Source of the DNA: Lyngbya confervoides BDU141951 | Lineage (GTDB): Bacteria; Cyanobacteriota; Cyanobacteriia; Thermosynechococcales; Thermosynechococcaceae | Length of the DNA: 50,414 nucleotides | Direction: 5' to 3' | Assembly: GCF_000817775.3 (NCBI RefSeq) | Contig: NZ_JTHE03000041.1 | Coordinates: forward strand, 1 to 50,414 | In this document: positions 44,250 to 50,414 of the stretch, piece by piece | Position numbering within the stretch: position 1 is the first letter of the stretch | Layout of the letters: each line of letters opens with the position of its first letter | Notes under the pieces: generated by a model | Told to the model about the DNA's origin: nothing | Database searches by the model: none | The model's input: the letters and a program-made list of their open reading frames with translations, nothing else | Position numbers and translations under genes: made by a program

Positions 44250-44447
44250 CTATGCGTAGGGCAGCATGAGCTGAATATTTTCAGTTTCAGTCTCGCGAAC
44301 CACAACCTTTTTCCCCAATCTGGACTTTCTGGCGGTGGACTTATGCTCGAGCAAGTGACTTTTAAAAGCTTTACGACGTAAAAACTTTCCACTTCCGCTG
44401 CGCTTGAAGCGTTTGGCGGCCGCGCGTCGCGTTTTTAGCTTGGGCAT
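44250..44447 (-). CDS. rpmI: 50S ribosomal protein L35
   Basis: A 65-residue very basic ribosomal protein starting [20 protein letters not shown], with [17 protein letters not shown] as expected for L35. It precedes rplT in the usual order. The leader contains the 18-base palindrome at 44496-44513. infC is not upstream; instead cysC is read in the same direction 165 bases away. Confidence 0.97.
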   Translation of the reverse strand: MPKLKTRRAAAKRFKRSGSGKFLRRKAFKSHLLEHKSTARKSRLGKKVVVRETETENIQLMLPYA

Positions 44448-44495
44448 GATAATCCCTACGTTTTGGACACAGTCAAATATCTTAGTGGAAACCCT

Positions 44496-44513
44496 AGGCC
44501 TTGATCAAGGCCT
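44496..44513 (-). promoter_or_regulatory. Perfect 18-bp palindrome before rpmI
   Basis: AGGCCTTGATCAAGGCCT equals its own reverse complement and can extend by two further pairs (one of them G-T). It lies 49 bases before the rpmI ATG and about 100 bases after the cysC stop. No T run follows on the minus strand, so it is more likely an operator or leader stem-loop than a terminator. Confidence 0.45.
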
Positions 44514-44612
44514 GGATCGAATTATTCAATCTCATGGCGGCTGCATTGAGTTGTCGACCCGCCAAAAGGACGACAGCCGATCATCTCCTTGGCACGCTGA
44601 ACTGCCGTCCTG

Positions 44613-45215
44613 CTAGTCTGCCAAGATGCCCCGCTGGCGTAGGTAGTGAATGACTTGATCCACGCACTCTTCCAGGGGGCGATCGCCAGTGTCAATGGTG
44701 AGTTCTGGGGTTTGCGGAGCCTCGTAGGGGGAGGAGATCCCGGTGAAATTAGGAATATCGCCTGATCTTGCCCGCTTATAGAGTCCTTTGACATCACGCG
44801 ATTCACAGACCTCTAGAGCAGCGGCGCAGTAAATCTCTACAAAGTCTCCCGCTGGCACCAGCTGGCGCACGCGATCGCGATCGGACTGGAACGGGGAAAT
44901 AAACGCGGTTAACGCGATCACCCCAGCATCGGTAAAGAGCTTGGCGACTTCGCCAATGCGCCGGATATTCTCAACTCGATCCGCTGCGGAAAAGCCGAGA
45001 TCGCCACACAGGCCCTGGCGAATATTGTCGCCGTCAATCACAAAGGTGCGACAGCCCAGCGCATGCAGTTTTTCCTCCACTGCATGGGCAAGGGTTGACT
45101 TACCCGCGCCTGATAGTCCGGTAAACCAAAGAATCGCGCTTTGATGGCCATTCTGCTGTTGGCGATGTTCCCGAGTGATGATGGCAGAATGCCAAACGGT
45201 GTTAGAAGACTTCAT
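44613..45215 (-). CDS. cysC: Adenylylsulfate kinase
   Basis: APS kinase phosphorylates adenosine 5'-phosphosulfate to PAPS in sulfate assimilation and sulfation. The 200-residue product has [16 protein letters not shown] (Walker A) and [12 protein letters not shown] (substrate aspartate). [28 protein letters not shown] and [14 protein letters not shown] are conserved CysC blocks, and [13 protein letters not shown] ends the domain. ATG 45215 is preferred over GTG 45236. Other cys genes are not adjacent. A phosphatase gene is divergent across 221 bases. Confidence 0.94.
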   Translation of the reverse strand: MKSSNTVWHSAIITREHRQQQNGHQSAILWFTGLSGAGKSTLAHAVEEKLHALGCRTFVIDGDNIRQGLCGDLGFSAADRVENIRRIGEVAKLFTDAGVIALTAFISPFQSDRDRVRQLVPAGDFVEIYCAAALEVCESRDVKGLYKRARSGDIPNFTGISSPYEAPQTPELTIDTGDRPLEECVDQVIHYLRQRGILAD

Positions 45216-45436
45216 GCTCACAGTATGGATGCTCACAAAATAGGGTGGTTTACAGGGAGAGGGGACGGCTGAGATTCCATTAATTTAGCGGAAGAAGCAC
45301 CGCGAATGGAACACAATCGGGTATTGAAAGCTCTACTATGAGGGGTGATCCTCACACATCATGGAGTCCTTCCTGCTTCGCTGATCCAGGATAGTTCGCC
45401 AGATCCATCAATATTAACGCTAGTCAGTTTGAACCT

Positions 45437-45895
45437 ATGTCTAAACGGTTTTCCTGGATTGTCCCTGAACAGCTCGCTGTGGGATCTTTCCCGGAGGATA
45501 CATCCGCAGTTTATAAGCTTCGCAAGGAGGGGATCACAGCGGTCCTCACCCTGACCGAAGAGCATGAAATTCTAGTGCCGGACGAATTGAGGCACAATTT
45601 TGTCTGGGAGCGCGTTCCCATTCCCGATGGTTATACGGGTGGGATTCCGTCGGTGGAACAATTTGCGCAGGCTATGGGAATTTTGAACCGATGGTCCCAG
45701 AAGATGCACTCTATCTACGTCCACTGCCTGGCTGGAGTGGGGCGATCGCCCTCGGTGTGCTGTTTATTTATGGTGTCCAACCAGGGGATGAGCCTTGAGG
45801 ATGCAATTGCCCATGTCAAGCTGCAGCATTCCTATGCTGCACCGGATGAGCACCAGGTGAGAGTGATGCGAGAGTTGTTGCTCACCTCACGCTAA
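45437..45895 (+). CDS. Dual-specificity-type protein phosphatase
   Basis: A 152-residue cysteine phosphatase. The signature VHCLAGVGRSPSVC (about residues 95-108) is the HCxxGxxRS loop. The Asp-containing segment VPIPDGYTGGIPS upstream may hold the general acid. The N-terminal FSWIVPEQLAVGSFP and the pattern EGITAVLTLTEEHE resemble cyanobacterial DSP/tyrosine phosphatase-like proteins. It may remove phosphate from Ser/Thr/Tyr or from phosphorylated nucleotides or lipids; sequence does not decide. It is divergent from cysC and converges with panD. Confidence 0.85.
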   Translation: MSKRFSWIVPEQLAVGSFPEDTSAVYKLRKEGITAVLTLTEEHEILVPDELRHNFVWERVPIPDGYTGGIPSVEQFAQAMGILNRWSQKMHSIYVHCLAGVGRSPSVCCLFMVSNQGMSLEDAIAHVKLQHSYAAPDEHQVRVMRELLLTSR

Positions 45896-45902
45896 ATCCC
45901 AC

Positions 45903-45925
45903 GGGGTCTGCCTTGGACAGATCCC
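45903..45925. terminator. Stem-loop between convergent phosphatase gene and panD
   Basis: GGGGTCTG (45903-45910) pairs with CAGATCCC (45918-45925) with one G-T pair and a 7-base loop, 8 bases after the phosphatase stop. No T run follows on the plus strand, so its terminator function is weakly supported. Confidence 0.35.
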
Positions 45926-45994
45926 ACCATACGGGTTGCACTCAGGGGTCCTGGAAGGCCAGATGCGCAGATCTGCGGAACGCAGAAAAACACT

Positions 45995-46375
45995 TTAAGC
46001 GTAATGGAATATCAAATCTCGACGAACTTCCAGCACCTGATTGCGATCGCCCACAACAACGACCGTGGGTTCATGCTGCTCTGCCTCAACGGGATCTAGC
46101 AGGGCGTAGGTCATAATAATAATGCGATCGCCCGGGGCTCCCAAGCGAGCTGCGGCTCCGTTGAGTTCCACCACCCCTGAATGGGGGGGAGCTTCAATCA
46201 CGTAGGTCATCAGCCGTTCGCCGTTGTTGACGTTGACCACCTGAACCTGTTCATAGGGGCCAATCTGAGCGGCTTGCAGCAGTGCTTTATCAATACTGAT
46301 GCTCCCCACATAGTGCAGGTGGGTTCCGGTCAGCGTACAGCCATGAAGCTTAGAGCAAAGGAATGTTCGTTGCAT
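45995..46375 (-). CDS. panD: Aspartate 1-decarboxylase proenzyme
   Basis: PanD makes beta-alanine for pantothenate and coenzyme A. It is a 126-residue pyruvoyl enzyme that cleaves itself at a Gly-Ser bond, here in YVGSISID (about residues 23-30), leaving the serine as the pyruvoyl group. The start [17 protein letters not shown], the central [20 protein letters not shown] and the YALLDPVEA segment are diagnostic. ATG 46375 is the family start; an in-frame start 12 bases upstream has no support. coaE, the last enzyme of the CoA pathway, is at 18447 but not linked. Confidence 0.96.
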   Translation of the reverse strand: MQRTFLCSKLHGCTLTGTHLHYVGSISIDKALLQAAQIGPYEQVQVVNVNNGERLMTYVIEAPPHSGVVELNGAAARLGAPGDRIIIMTYALLDPVEAEQHEPTVVVVGDRNQVLEVRRDLIFHYA

Positions 46376-46466
46376 ATGATGAATCATACCCTAATCCGAG
46401 AGGAGTCATGGTGGTGTTGGTCCTGACTCCAGGGCTTAAAAACTTTCCCGATTGGTCACATTGGTT

Positions 46467-47024
46467 ATGGAAGATGCAAATCAGCCTGATTCAAAGCCGC
46501 GGTCGTTAGAGGCGGCCCAGGCATCCTTTTTGCAAGGACAAGGTCTCTTTGAACGAGGTGAGTATCGGGAAGCGATTCAGGCCCTGGCTAGGGCAATTGC
46601 GCTGGTGGATACAGGATCTAAACTCGCAGGAGAGGTGGGGCTGTGGCTAGCGCTGGCCTATGATGCTGCGGGGGATCGCCAGGAAGCGCTGGGTCTATGC
46701 CGCCGCCTGGCCACTAGTCCTTACCAAGAAGTGCGCAAGCAGAGCCGTCGGTTGCTCAGTATTCTGGAAGCCCCGAAGCTATCCGTCAATCCAAACTGGA
46801 TGACTCAGATTCCAGATCTCAATGCGGTGCAGGGCGAGAGCTATCGTGCTGTGGGGCGATCTGGGGCTTCCGGGGTCAAAGCACCTCACCGTCCTTCTCC
46901 CTTTGACCCAGCCTCAGAAATTGATTTCAGCCAGGTTGAAACCCAGGATAACGGGTTTATCGGCGTCGCCTTTGCGCTCAGTATTGCCCTCATCGGTGGG
47001 CTGATCTGGATGGGACTGCGTTAA
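46467..47024 (+). CDS. TPR-like protein with C-terminal membrane anchor
   Basis: A 185-residue protein. Residues about 15-100 form two or three tetratricopeptide-like repeats (ASFLQGQGLFERGEYREAIQALARAI and AGEVGLWLALAYDAAGDRQEALGLC). An unstructured Pro/Ser-rich stretch follows, then one C-terminal membrane helix (FIGVAFALSIALIGGLIWMGL). It is therefore probably a tail-anchored protein facing the cytoplasm. ATG 46467 is preferred; TTG 46452 is possible. It is divergent from panD and converges with the small Cys-rich protein gene. Function unknown. Confidence 0.7.
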   Translation: MEDANQPDSKPRSLEAAQASFLQGQGLFERGEYREAIQALARAIALVDTGSKLAGEVGLWLALAYDAAGDRQEALGLCRRLATSPYQEVRKQSRRLLSILEAPKLSVNPNWMTQIPDLNAVQGESYRAVGRSGASGVKAPHRPSPFDPASEIDFSQVETQDNGFIGVAFALSIALIGGLIWMGLR

Positions 47025-47050
47025 TCGATAGCTTGAGCGAAGCCTGGGGA

Positions 47051-47272
47051 CTAAGCATCTGGCCATGGCGGTAGATCGGGCAAATTGTCGCCCTGTATAG
47101 ATCGGGTCAGGCGCTTGTGTAGGCTCTCTTCGGCAATCTCCACCATGCGATCAATAGAAGTGTTTTGAATAAATTTAGAGGCCGCTTCTCGATAGGCTTG
47201 GTGAGGGCAATCGTCGCCTAACACGCAACCGTTCACACATTCAACCGCGCAGTTTACTGTTGGCTCAGCCAC
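47051..47272 (-). CDS. Small Cys-rich protein (73 aa)
   Basis: An acidic protein beginning MAEPTVNCAVECVNGCVLGD, with four cysteines in the first 23 residues (CxxxCxxxCxxxxxxC). A helical region follows (AASKFIQNTSIDRMVEIAEESLHKRL). The spacing suggests a metal or Fe-S site, but no known family is recognised, although I believe similar short proteins occur in other cyanobacteria. The start is GTG 47272. It is followed convergently by the TPR gene, with 26 bases between stops. Confidence 0.62.
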   Translation of the reverse strand: MAEPTVNCAVECVNGCVLGDDCPHQAYREAASKFIQNTSIDRMVEIAEESLHKRLTRSIQGDNLPDLPPWPDA

Positions 47273-47355
47273 GATAGTTCCTCAACTCTATGGTTCTTGT
47301 CCCATGATACCGAGCAACCGAGGAGGCTGGAACCGCTGGGGGTGGATTGAGGGAA

Positions 47356-48654
47356 CTAGGCGGTCACCGAGAGGCCCCCAACCAAAATTGAGGGTGAGTA
47401 AAAGATATTATTCCACTGATGATCGTTGCCCAGCATCAACACCTGCTGGAGGGCCTGGTAGGTGTTGCCCGAGATCATCACGTCCTTGACGCGCCCGGTA
47501 ATCTTTCCTTGGCGAATGCGATACCCTAAGTCCACATTGATGGAGAGATCGCCTCCGATACGGCTGTTATCGCCAAGAACCTGGTCCACAAGGATGCCAT
47601 CACTGAGGGCACCGATGATCTCGCTGAAGGACTTCGATCCAGGCTGAACCACCAGATTGATTAGTTCGGGATGGGGGTATTGATTCAGGGTGGGCCGAAA
47701 CCCGTTGCCAGTGGTGCCTGAGCCCAGCAACTGCCCTGTTCTAAGGTCAGTGTAAAACAGTTGGAGCTCTCCCTGATGAACCAGTTCCAGGGTTTGGGTG
47801 GCCTGGCCTTCGTCATCGAAGGGACAGCTGTAGGGACCCAGGGAGGGGATTTGGGATAGGGTCAGTTGGGGGGAGATCACCGAGGCACCGAGGCGATCGC
47901 TCCAGGGTGAGACCCCCTCAATAATTTTTTGAGCATTTAGGGCTGCTTGCAAAGTGGCCCAGAGGGTATCGGCCGCGCGGGGGGTAAATAAAACCGGCAC
48001 CGCACCTTGAGGGGCAGGAACCCGCTCGGCAGCCCAGGCCAGCCGCTGCTCAATCAACTCAATCAGAGCTTCGGGGTTGAGCTGGTTGCGCTGCACCTGG
48101 TCAGCTTCAATACATAGGAAGTCCTGCCCTTTAATTTTCTCAGCGGTGAGCAGTCCCCGGAGGGTGATGTCGGTGTAGCGACACTCCATCCCTGCCGAGT
48201 TAATCAGGTGAACATACTCGGTTTCACATTCATATTCAGCACTACAGCTGCAGTCGGCATGGGCGTCCAGGATGCGATCAATGGAGTCATGGCCCCAGCG
48301 AATGAGCTGTTCAGCCGGGACCGCCAGTCCGCGATCTAGCTGAGCAGGCTGCATCACTGATGCCGAGAGCGGATAGTCCTGGGGAGGATGCAGTTCGCTA
48401 AGGGCAATGGCCTGGGCAACCAGGGTGTCCTGGTCGAAGGGGCCATGGGCCACCGCGAGGCCGGGCCGATGCTGGTTCCAGACACGCAGGGCCATGCCCC
48501 CCGATTCAAGATGCTCCAGACGCTTGAGATGGTTGGCTTCAAAGCAGGCCGTATGGGCACTGGTGCGGAGTTCGTAAACCTCTGCAGCTTCGACGTTGGC
48601 TGCCATCGCCCGAGCTAACAGCTGCTCTGCTGAGGACGAAGACGCGGCACTCAT
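47356..48654 (-). CDS. TldD/PmbA family protein (PmbA/TldE-like)
   Basis: A 432-residue member of the TldD-TldE family. In E. coli the heterodimer degrades unfolded peptides and matures microcin B17. TldD carries the zinc motif HExxxH; this protein lacks it, so it corresponds to PmbA/TldE, the non-catalytic partner. Family segments: MALRVWNQHRPGLAVAHG, VLFTPRAADTLWATLQAALN, LGASVISPQLTL and DGILVDQVLGDNSRIGGD. A C-terminal block KITGRVKDVMISGNTYQAL is typical. ATG 48654 lies 6 bases after the tab2 stop, so the two form an operon. No tldD gene is in the window. Confidence 0.87.
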   Translation of the reverse strand: MSAASSSSAEQLLARAMAANVEAAEVYELRTSAHTACFEANHLKRLEHLESGGMALRVWNQHRPGLAVAHGPFDQDTLVAQAIALSELHPPQDYPLSASVMQPAQLDRGLAVPAEQLIRWGHDSIDRILDAHADCSCSAEYECETEYVHLINSAGMECRYTDITLRGLLTAEKIKGQDFLCIEADQVQRNQLNPEALIELIEQRLAWAAERVPAPQGAVPVLFTPRAADTLWATLQAALNAQKIIEGVSPWSDRLGASVISPQLTLSQIPSLGPYSCPFDDEGQATQTLELVHQGELQLFYTDLRTGQLLGSGTTGNGFRPTLNQYPHPELINLVVQPGSKSFSEIIGALSDGILVDQVLGDNSRIGGDLSINVDLGYRIRQGKITGRVKDVMISGNTYQALQQVLMLGNDHQWNNIFYSPSILVGGLSVTA

Positions 48655-48660
48655 CGCAGC

Positions 48661-49524
48661 TTAAACAAGAGAGAGAGCCTGGAGAACCCAGAACCCTGCA
48701 AACTCTTGGGATTCCGGGCCAGACTGCACCGCAATAAAGTGCAGATTCGCCGCGGCCTGTTTAGCTTCCTCAAAGGCTATGGCTTCCTGCTGCTGCTGGG
48801 CATTGGTCATCCGCGCTAGCAGCCAGCGTTCGCTAATGCCAGTTTCGAGCAGCAGTTGCGGTTTAGGATCTAGCTCGTAGGCGATCGCCGCAAGTTCAAA
48901 CCCGTTCATCCAGCCCGCCAATGGGACTGCCCGTTTGGAGTAAATCACTAAGCCTGGAATCAACACCTGTTCATCCAAGCGCGCGAGTTCGGGAGGCAGT
49001 TGGGCCTGAAAAGCAATAGACCAATCCTGGAGATTCTCCAGGTCTCGCTTCTGAAGCGTCACAAACTGCCAGCCTTCCCCCACCAGAACCGGGGGGAGGG
49101 GCTGGGGAGTCGCCGGCTCAAAGGAGGCCGGCGCTGGCATCAACGGTTGGTAACCCGGATGCTGGGGATACACTGACTGAAAGCGCTCCTGCAGCCATTC
49201 GTAGAGGGCAAAGGTCCGGCGGCTAGGCTGAGCCGTTAATCGGGCGCTGTCACAGGCGCGACTGATAATGGTGCTCATGGGACGTCGAAAATAACGCACT
49301 TGATCGGGCAGTGATCCCGATGCAAGCTGCCCCCCTTCATAGCAGCTGTCTAACGCCTCCAGGATGGCACTGGCGAGCCAGCGAGCATTGGCTTGGGAAC
49401 CCTGGCAATAGCGAGAAAATTCAAAGGTGCGATCCTCGCTACAGATCAACAGCTCCCACAGCTTTTTCTCGTTGTCATCCAGGATTGGACGGGAATAAAA
49501 ATCAAGCTCCCAGCTAACAGACAT
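48661..49524 (-). CDS. Tab2/Atab2-family RNA-binding protein
   Basis: A 287-residue protein starting MSVSWELDFYSRPILDDNEKKLWELLIC, the well-conserved start of the Tab2/Atab2 (DUF1092) family. SYEGGQ-type and QVRYFRRPMSTIISRAC segments and TFALYEWLQERFQSVYPQHPGY are further family blocks. In Chlamydomonas Tab2 binds the psaB mRNA leader and is needed for its translation; in Arabidopsis ATAB2 acts on photosystem mRNAs. In cyanobacteria a role in photosystem expression is plausible but unproven. It is the first gene of tab2-pmbA and divergent from amt. Confidence 0.87.
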   Translation of the reverse strand: MSVSWELDFYSRPILDDNEKKLWELLICSEDRTFEFSRYCQGSQANARWLASAILEALDSCYEGGQLASGSLPDQVRYFRRPMSTIISRACDSARLTAQPSRRTFALYEWLQERFQSVYPQHPGYQPLMPAPASFEPATPQPLPPVLVGEGWQFVTLQKRDLENLQDWSIAFQAQLPPELARLDEQVLIPGLVIYSKRAVPLAGWMNGFELAAIAYELDPKPQLLLETGISERWLLARMTNAQQQQEAIAFEEAKQAAANLHFIAVQSGPESQEFAGFWVLQALSLV

Positions 49525-49567
49525 GGATTAAAATGATTTTTCTTTAAGAAATGAAATACAGCAGAAT

Positions 49568-49581
49568 GTATCGCTTGATAC
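49568..49581 (+). promoter_or_regulatory. NtcA-binding site of amt (GTA-N8-TAC)
   Basis: GTATCGCTTGATAC matches the NtcA consensus exactly. Twenty-two bases later stands TGGAAT (49604-49609), the position expected for a TAN3T -10 of an NtcA-activated promoter, with one mismatch. A perfect TAN3T (TAGGTT, 49614-49619) lies 10 bases further. The site is 153 bases before ATG 49734. Confidence 0.65.
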
Positions 49582-49670
49582 AGAAAGCGTTTGCTTGACC
49601 TGATGGAATCGGTTAGGTTAAGAAACCTTTTCGCCGAAGAATTTGAACGTTTCCGTTCTAAGCATAGATT

Positions 49671-49685
49671 GAAGTGTTCCACTTC
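49671..49685 (+). other. Small hairpin in the amt leader
   Basis: GAAGTG and CACTTC form a 6-bp stem around a 3-base loop, about 30 bases before the GAGGGA ribosome-binding element of amt. It is too short to judge further. Confidence 0.3.
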
Positions 49686-49733
49686 GTAGCTAACACCTAG
49701 TTTTTCGTTGAAGTGAGGGAAAATTTCGTGGTG

Positions 49734-50414
49734 ATGTCTAAATCTAGTTTTGTGGGGGGGAAACCTGCTGCAAAATCCTTTTCATCAGCTTGGCAAGCCT
49801 GTATTCCCATTGCCTTGCTGATTGTGTTGTTCTGGGCTGTGGCAGCGGGCGCTCAGGAAGGTGCCTCTGAAGCAGCAGATCCCACAGCAGAACTAAAGGT
49901 AGCGCTCGATACCGTTTGGGTGATGGTGGCTGCTTTTCTCGTGATTTTCATGAACGCGGGATTTGGAATGTTGGAGACTGGGTTCTGCCGTCAGAAGAAC
50001 GCAGTGAACATTCTTTCAAAGAATTTAATTGTATTTGGCCTGTCCACCATTGCCTACTGGGTCATTGGATTTGGCATCATGTTCTCAGACGGCACACCGT
50101 TTTTCGGAACAGGCGGTTTCTTTTTAAGTGGGGCTGACAACAGCCCAGCCATGGAAGACGCCTATCAAGGGATTTTTAGTGCCTTGAGTTGGACTGGCGT
50201 TCCTCTGGCTGCCAAGTTTCTGTTCCAGCTCGCCTTTGCGGGCACCGCGGCCACCATTGTTTCGGGAGCCGTGGCTGAAAGAATTAAGTTTGTCTCATTC
50301 CTTATCTTCAGCTTGATTTTGACGGGAATTTTGTATCCCATTACCGGTCACTGGGTCTGGGGTGGCGGTTGGTTGGCCAACCTGGGAACAGCCTTTGGCG
50401 ACTTTGCTGGATCA
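49734..50414 (+). CDS. amt: Ammonium transporter (5' part)
   Basis: The gene runs off the window edge; 227 codons are visible. It is a membrane channel-type protein for ammonium uptake. A signal-like N-terminus ([25 protein letters not shown] written in parts: [22 protein letters not shown]) comes first. It is followed by Amt blocks: [19 protein letters not shown] (first helix), [44 protein letters not shown] and [14 protein letters not shown], with conserved residues of the pore. Start: ATG 49734. GTG 49728 and GTG 49731 are closer to GAGGGA (49715-49720) and cannot be excluded. The NtcA site upstream indicates induction under nitrogen shortage. Confidence 0.94.
   Translation, partial: MSKSSFVGGKPAAKSFSSAWQACIPIALLIVLFWAVAAGAQEGASEAADPTAELKVALDTVWVMVAAFLVIFMNAGFGMLETGFCRQKNAVNILSKNLIVFGLSTIAYWVIGFGIMFSDGTPFFGTGGFFLSGADNSPAMEDAYQGIFSALSWTGVPLAAKFLFQLAFAGTAATIVSGAVAERIKFVSFLIFSLILTGILYPITGHWVWGGGWLANLGTAFGDFAGS

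Noticed and set aside
47356-48654. TldD (catalytic metalloprotease subunit)
   Set aside because: The HExxxH zinc motif of TldD is absent; the sequence fits PmbA/TldE instead.
1-50414. Mobile elements, prophage, CRISPR, defence islands, tRNA and rRNA genes
   Set aside because: No transposase, integrase, phage structural gene, regularly spaced direct repeat array, Cas or restriction gene, or cloverleaf-forming sequence was seen on either strand.

Overview
The window is a piece of a cyanobacterial chromosome. The evidence is the complete photosystem I psaA-psaB pair, a Tab2/Atab2-family protein, several protein families known mainly from cyanobacteria (DUF3038, DUF4335, DUF1400), an NtcA-type site in front of an ammonium transporter, and roughly forty copies by eye of the octamer GCGATCGC (HIP1), which is abundant in many cyanobacterial genomes. 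Base composition looks moderate, a little over half G+C. I cannot name a species.

Layout. 1-1055: end of lgt and a glycerophosphodiesterase, then two hairpin terminators that face psaAB. 1220-5713: psaB and psaA on the minus strand, with their promoter region up to 6201. 6202-10634: a lipoprotein, an intergenic stretch with strong potential hairpins, a small protein, an M50 site-2 protease with a CBS region, and a minus-strand YbjN/lipoate-ligase pair. 10780-11919: three small membrane proteins including a YtxH/DUF948 (YtxG) pair. 12136-15739: hpnH (hopanoid side-chain formation), grxC-gshB (glutathione system), galE. 16055-19091: a large TPR protein with a zinc-ribbon tail translationally coupled to a glutaredoxin-like protein, and coaE. 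19407-23000: a seven-module signalling protein (GAF-like, two PAS, GGDEF, degenerate EAL, FHA, degenerate receiver). 23105-30757: DUF4335/DUF3038, apt, an orphan peptide-type ABC permease, a Ser/Thr kinase with a proline-rich tail, hisA, a DUF1400 protein and a small membrane protein. 30913-36011: gpmI, secG, a secreted zinc protease, pyrD, an N-acetylmuramoyl-L-alanine amidase. 36038-43467 (minus): exonuclease, small membrane protein, UbiB-type kinase, LOG-family protein, gatB, and a 763-residue repeat protein. 43815-45215 (minus): rplT, rpmI, cysC. 45437-49524: dual-specificity-type phosphatase, panD, a TPR membrane protein, a small Cys-rich protein, and tab2-pmbA. 49734-end: the start of amt.

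Most of this is core metabolism and housekeeping in short transcription units. Real functional groupings are psaA-psaB, grxC-gshB, rpmI-rplT, DUF3038-DUF4335, ytxH-DUF948, tab2-pmbA, and the TPR/glutaredoxin-like pair. Several genes are cut off from their usual partners (cysC, hisA, gatB, pmbA, the ABC permease), which fits the dispersed operons typical of cyanobacteria.

I found no insertion sequence, prophage, integrase, CRISPR array, recognised defence system, tRNA or rRNA. The points most worth a second look are the GGDEF/EAL-FHA-receiver fusion, the 52-residue Trp-spaced repeat protein, a recurrent pattern of perfect 10-16 bp duplications that often sit on or just after stop codons, the hairpin-rich intergenic region near 7.6 kb, and the NtcA box of amt. 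No clear new multi-gene system is visible.
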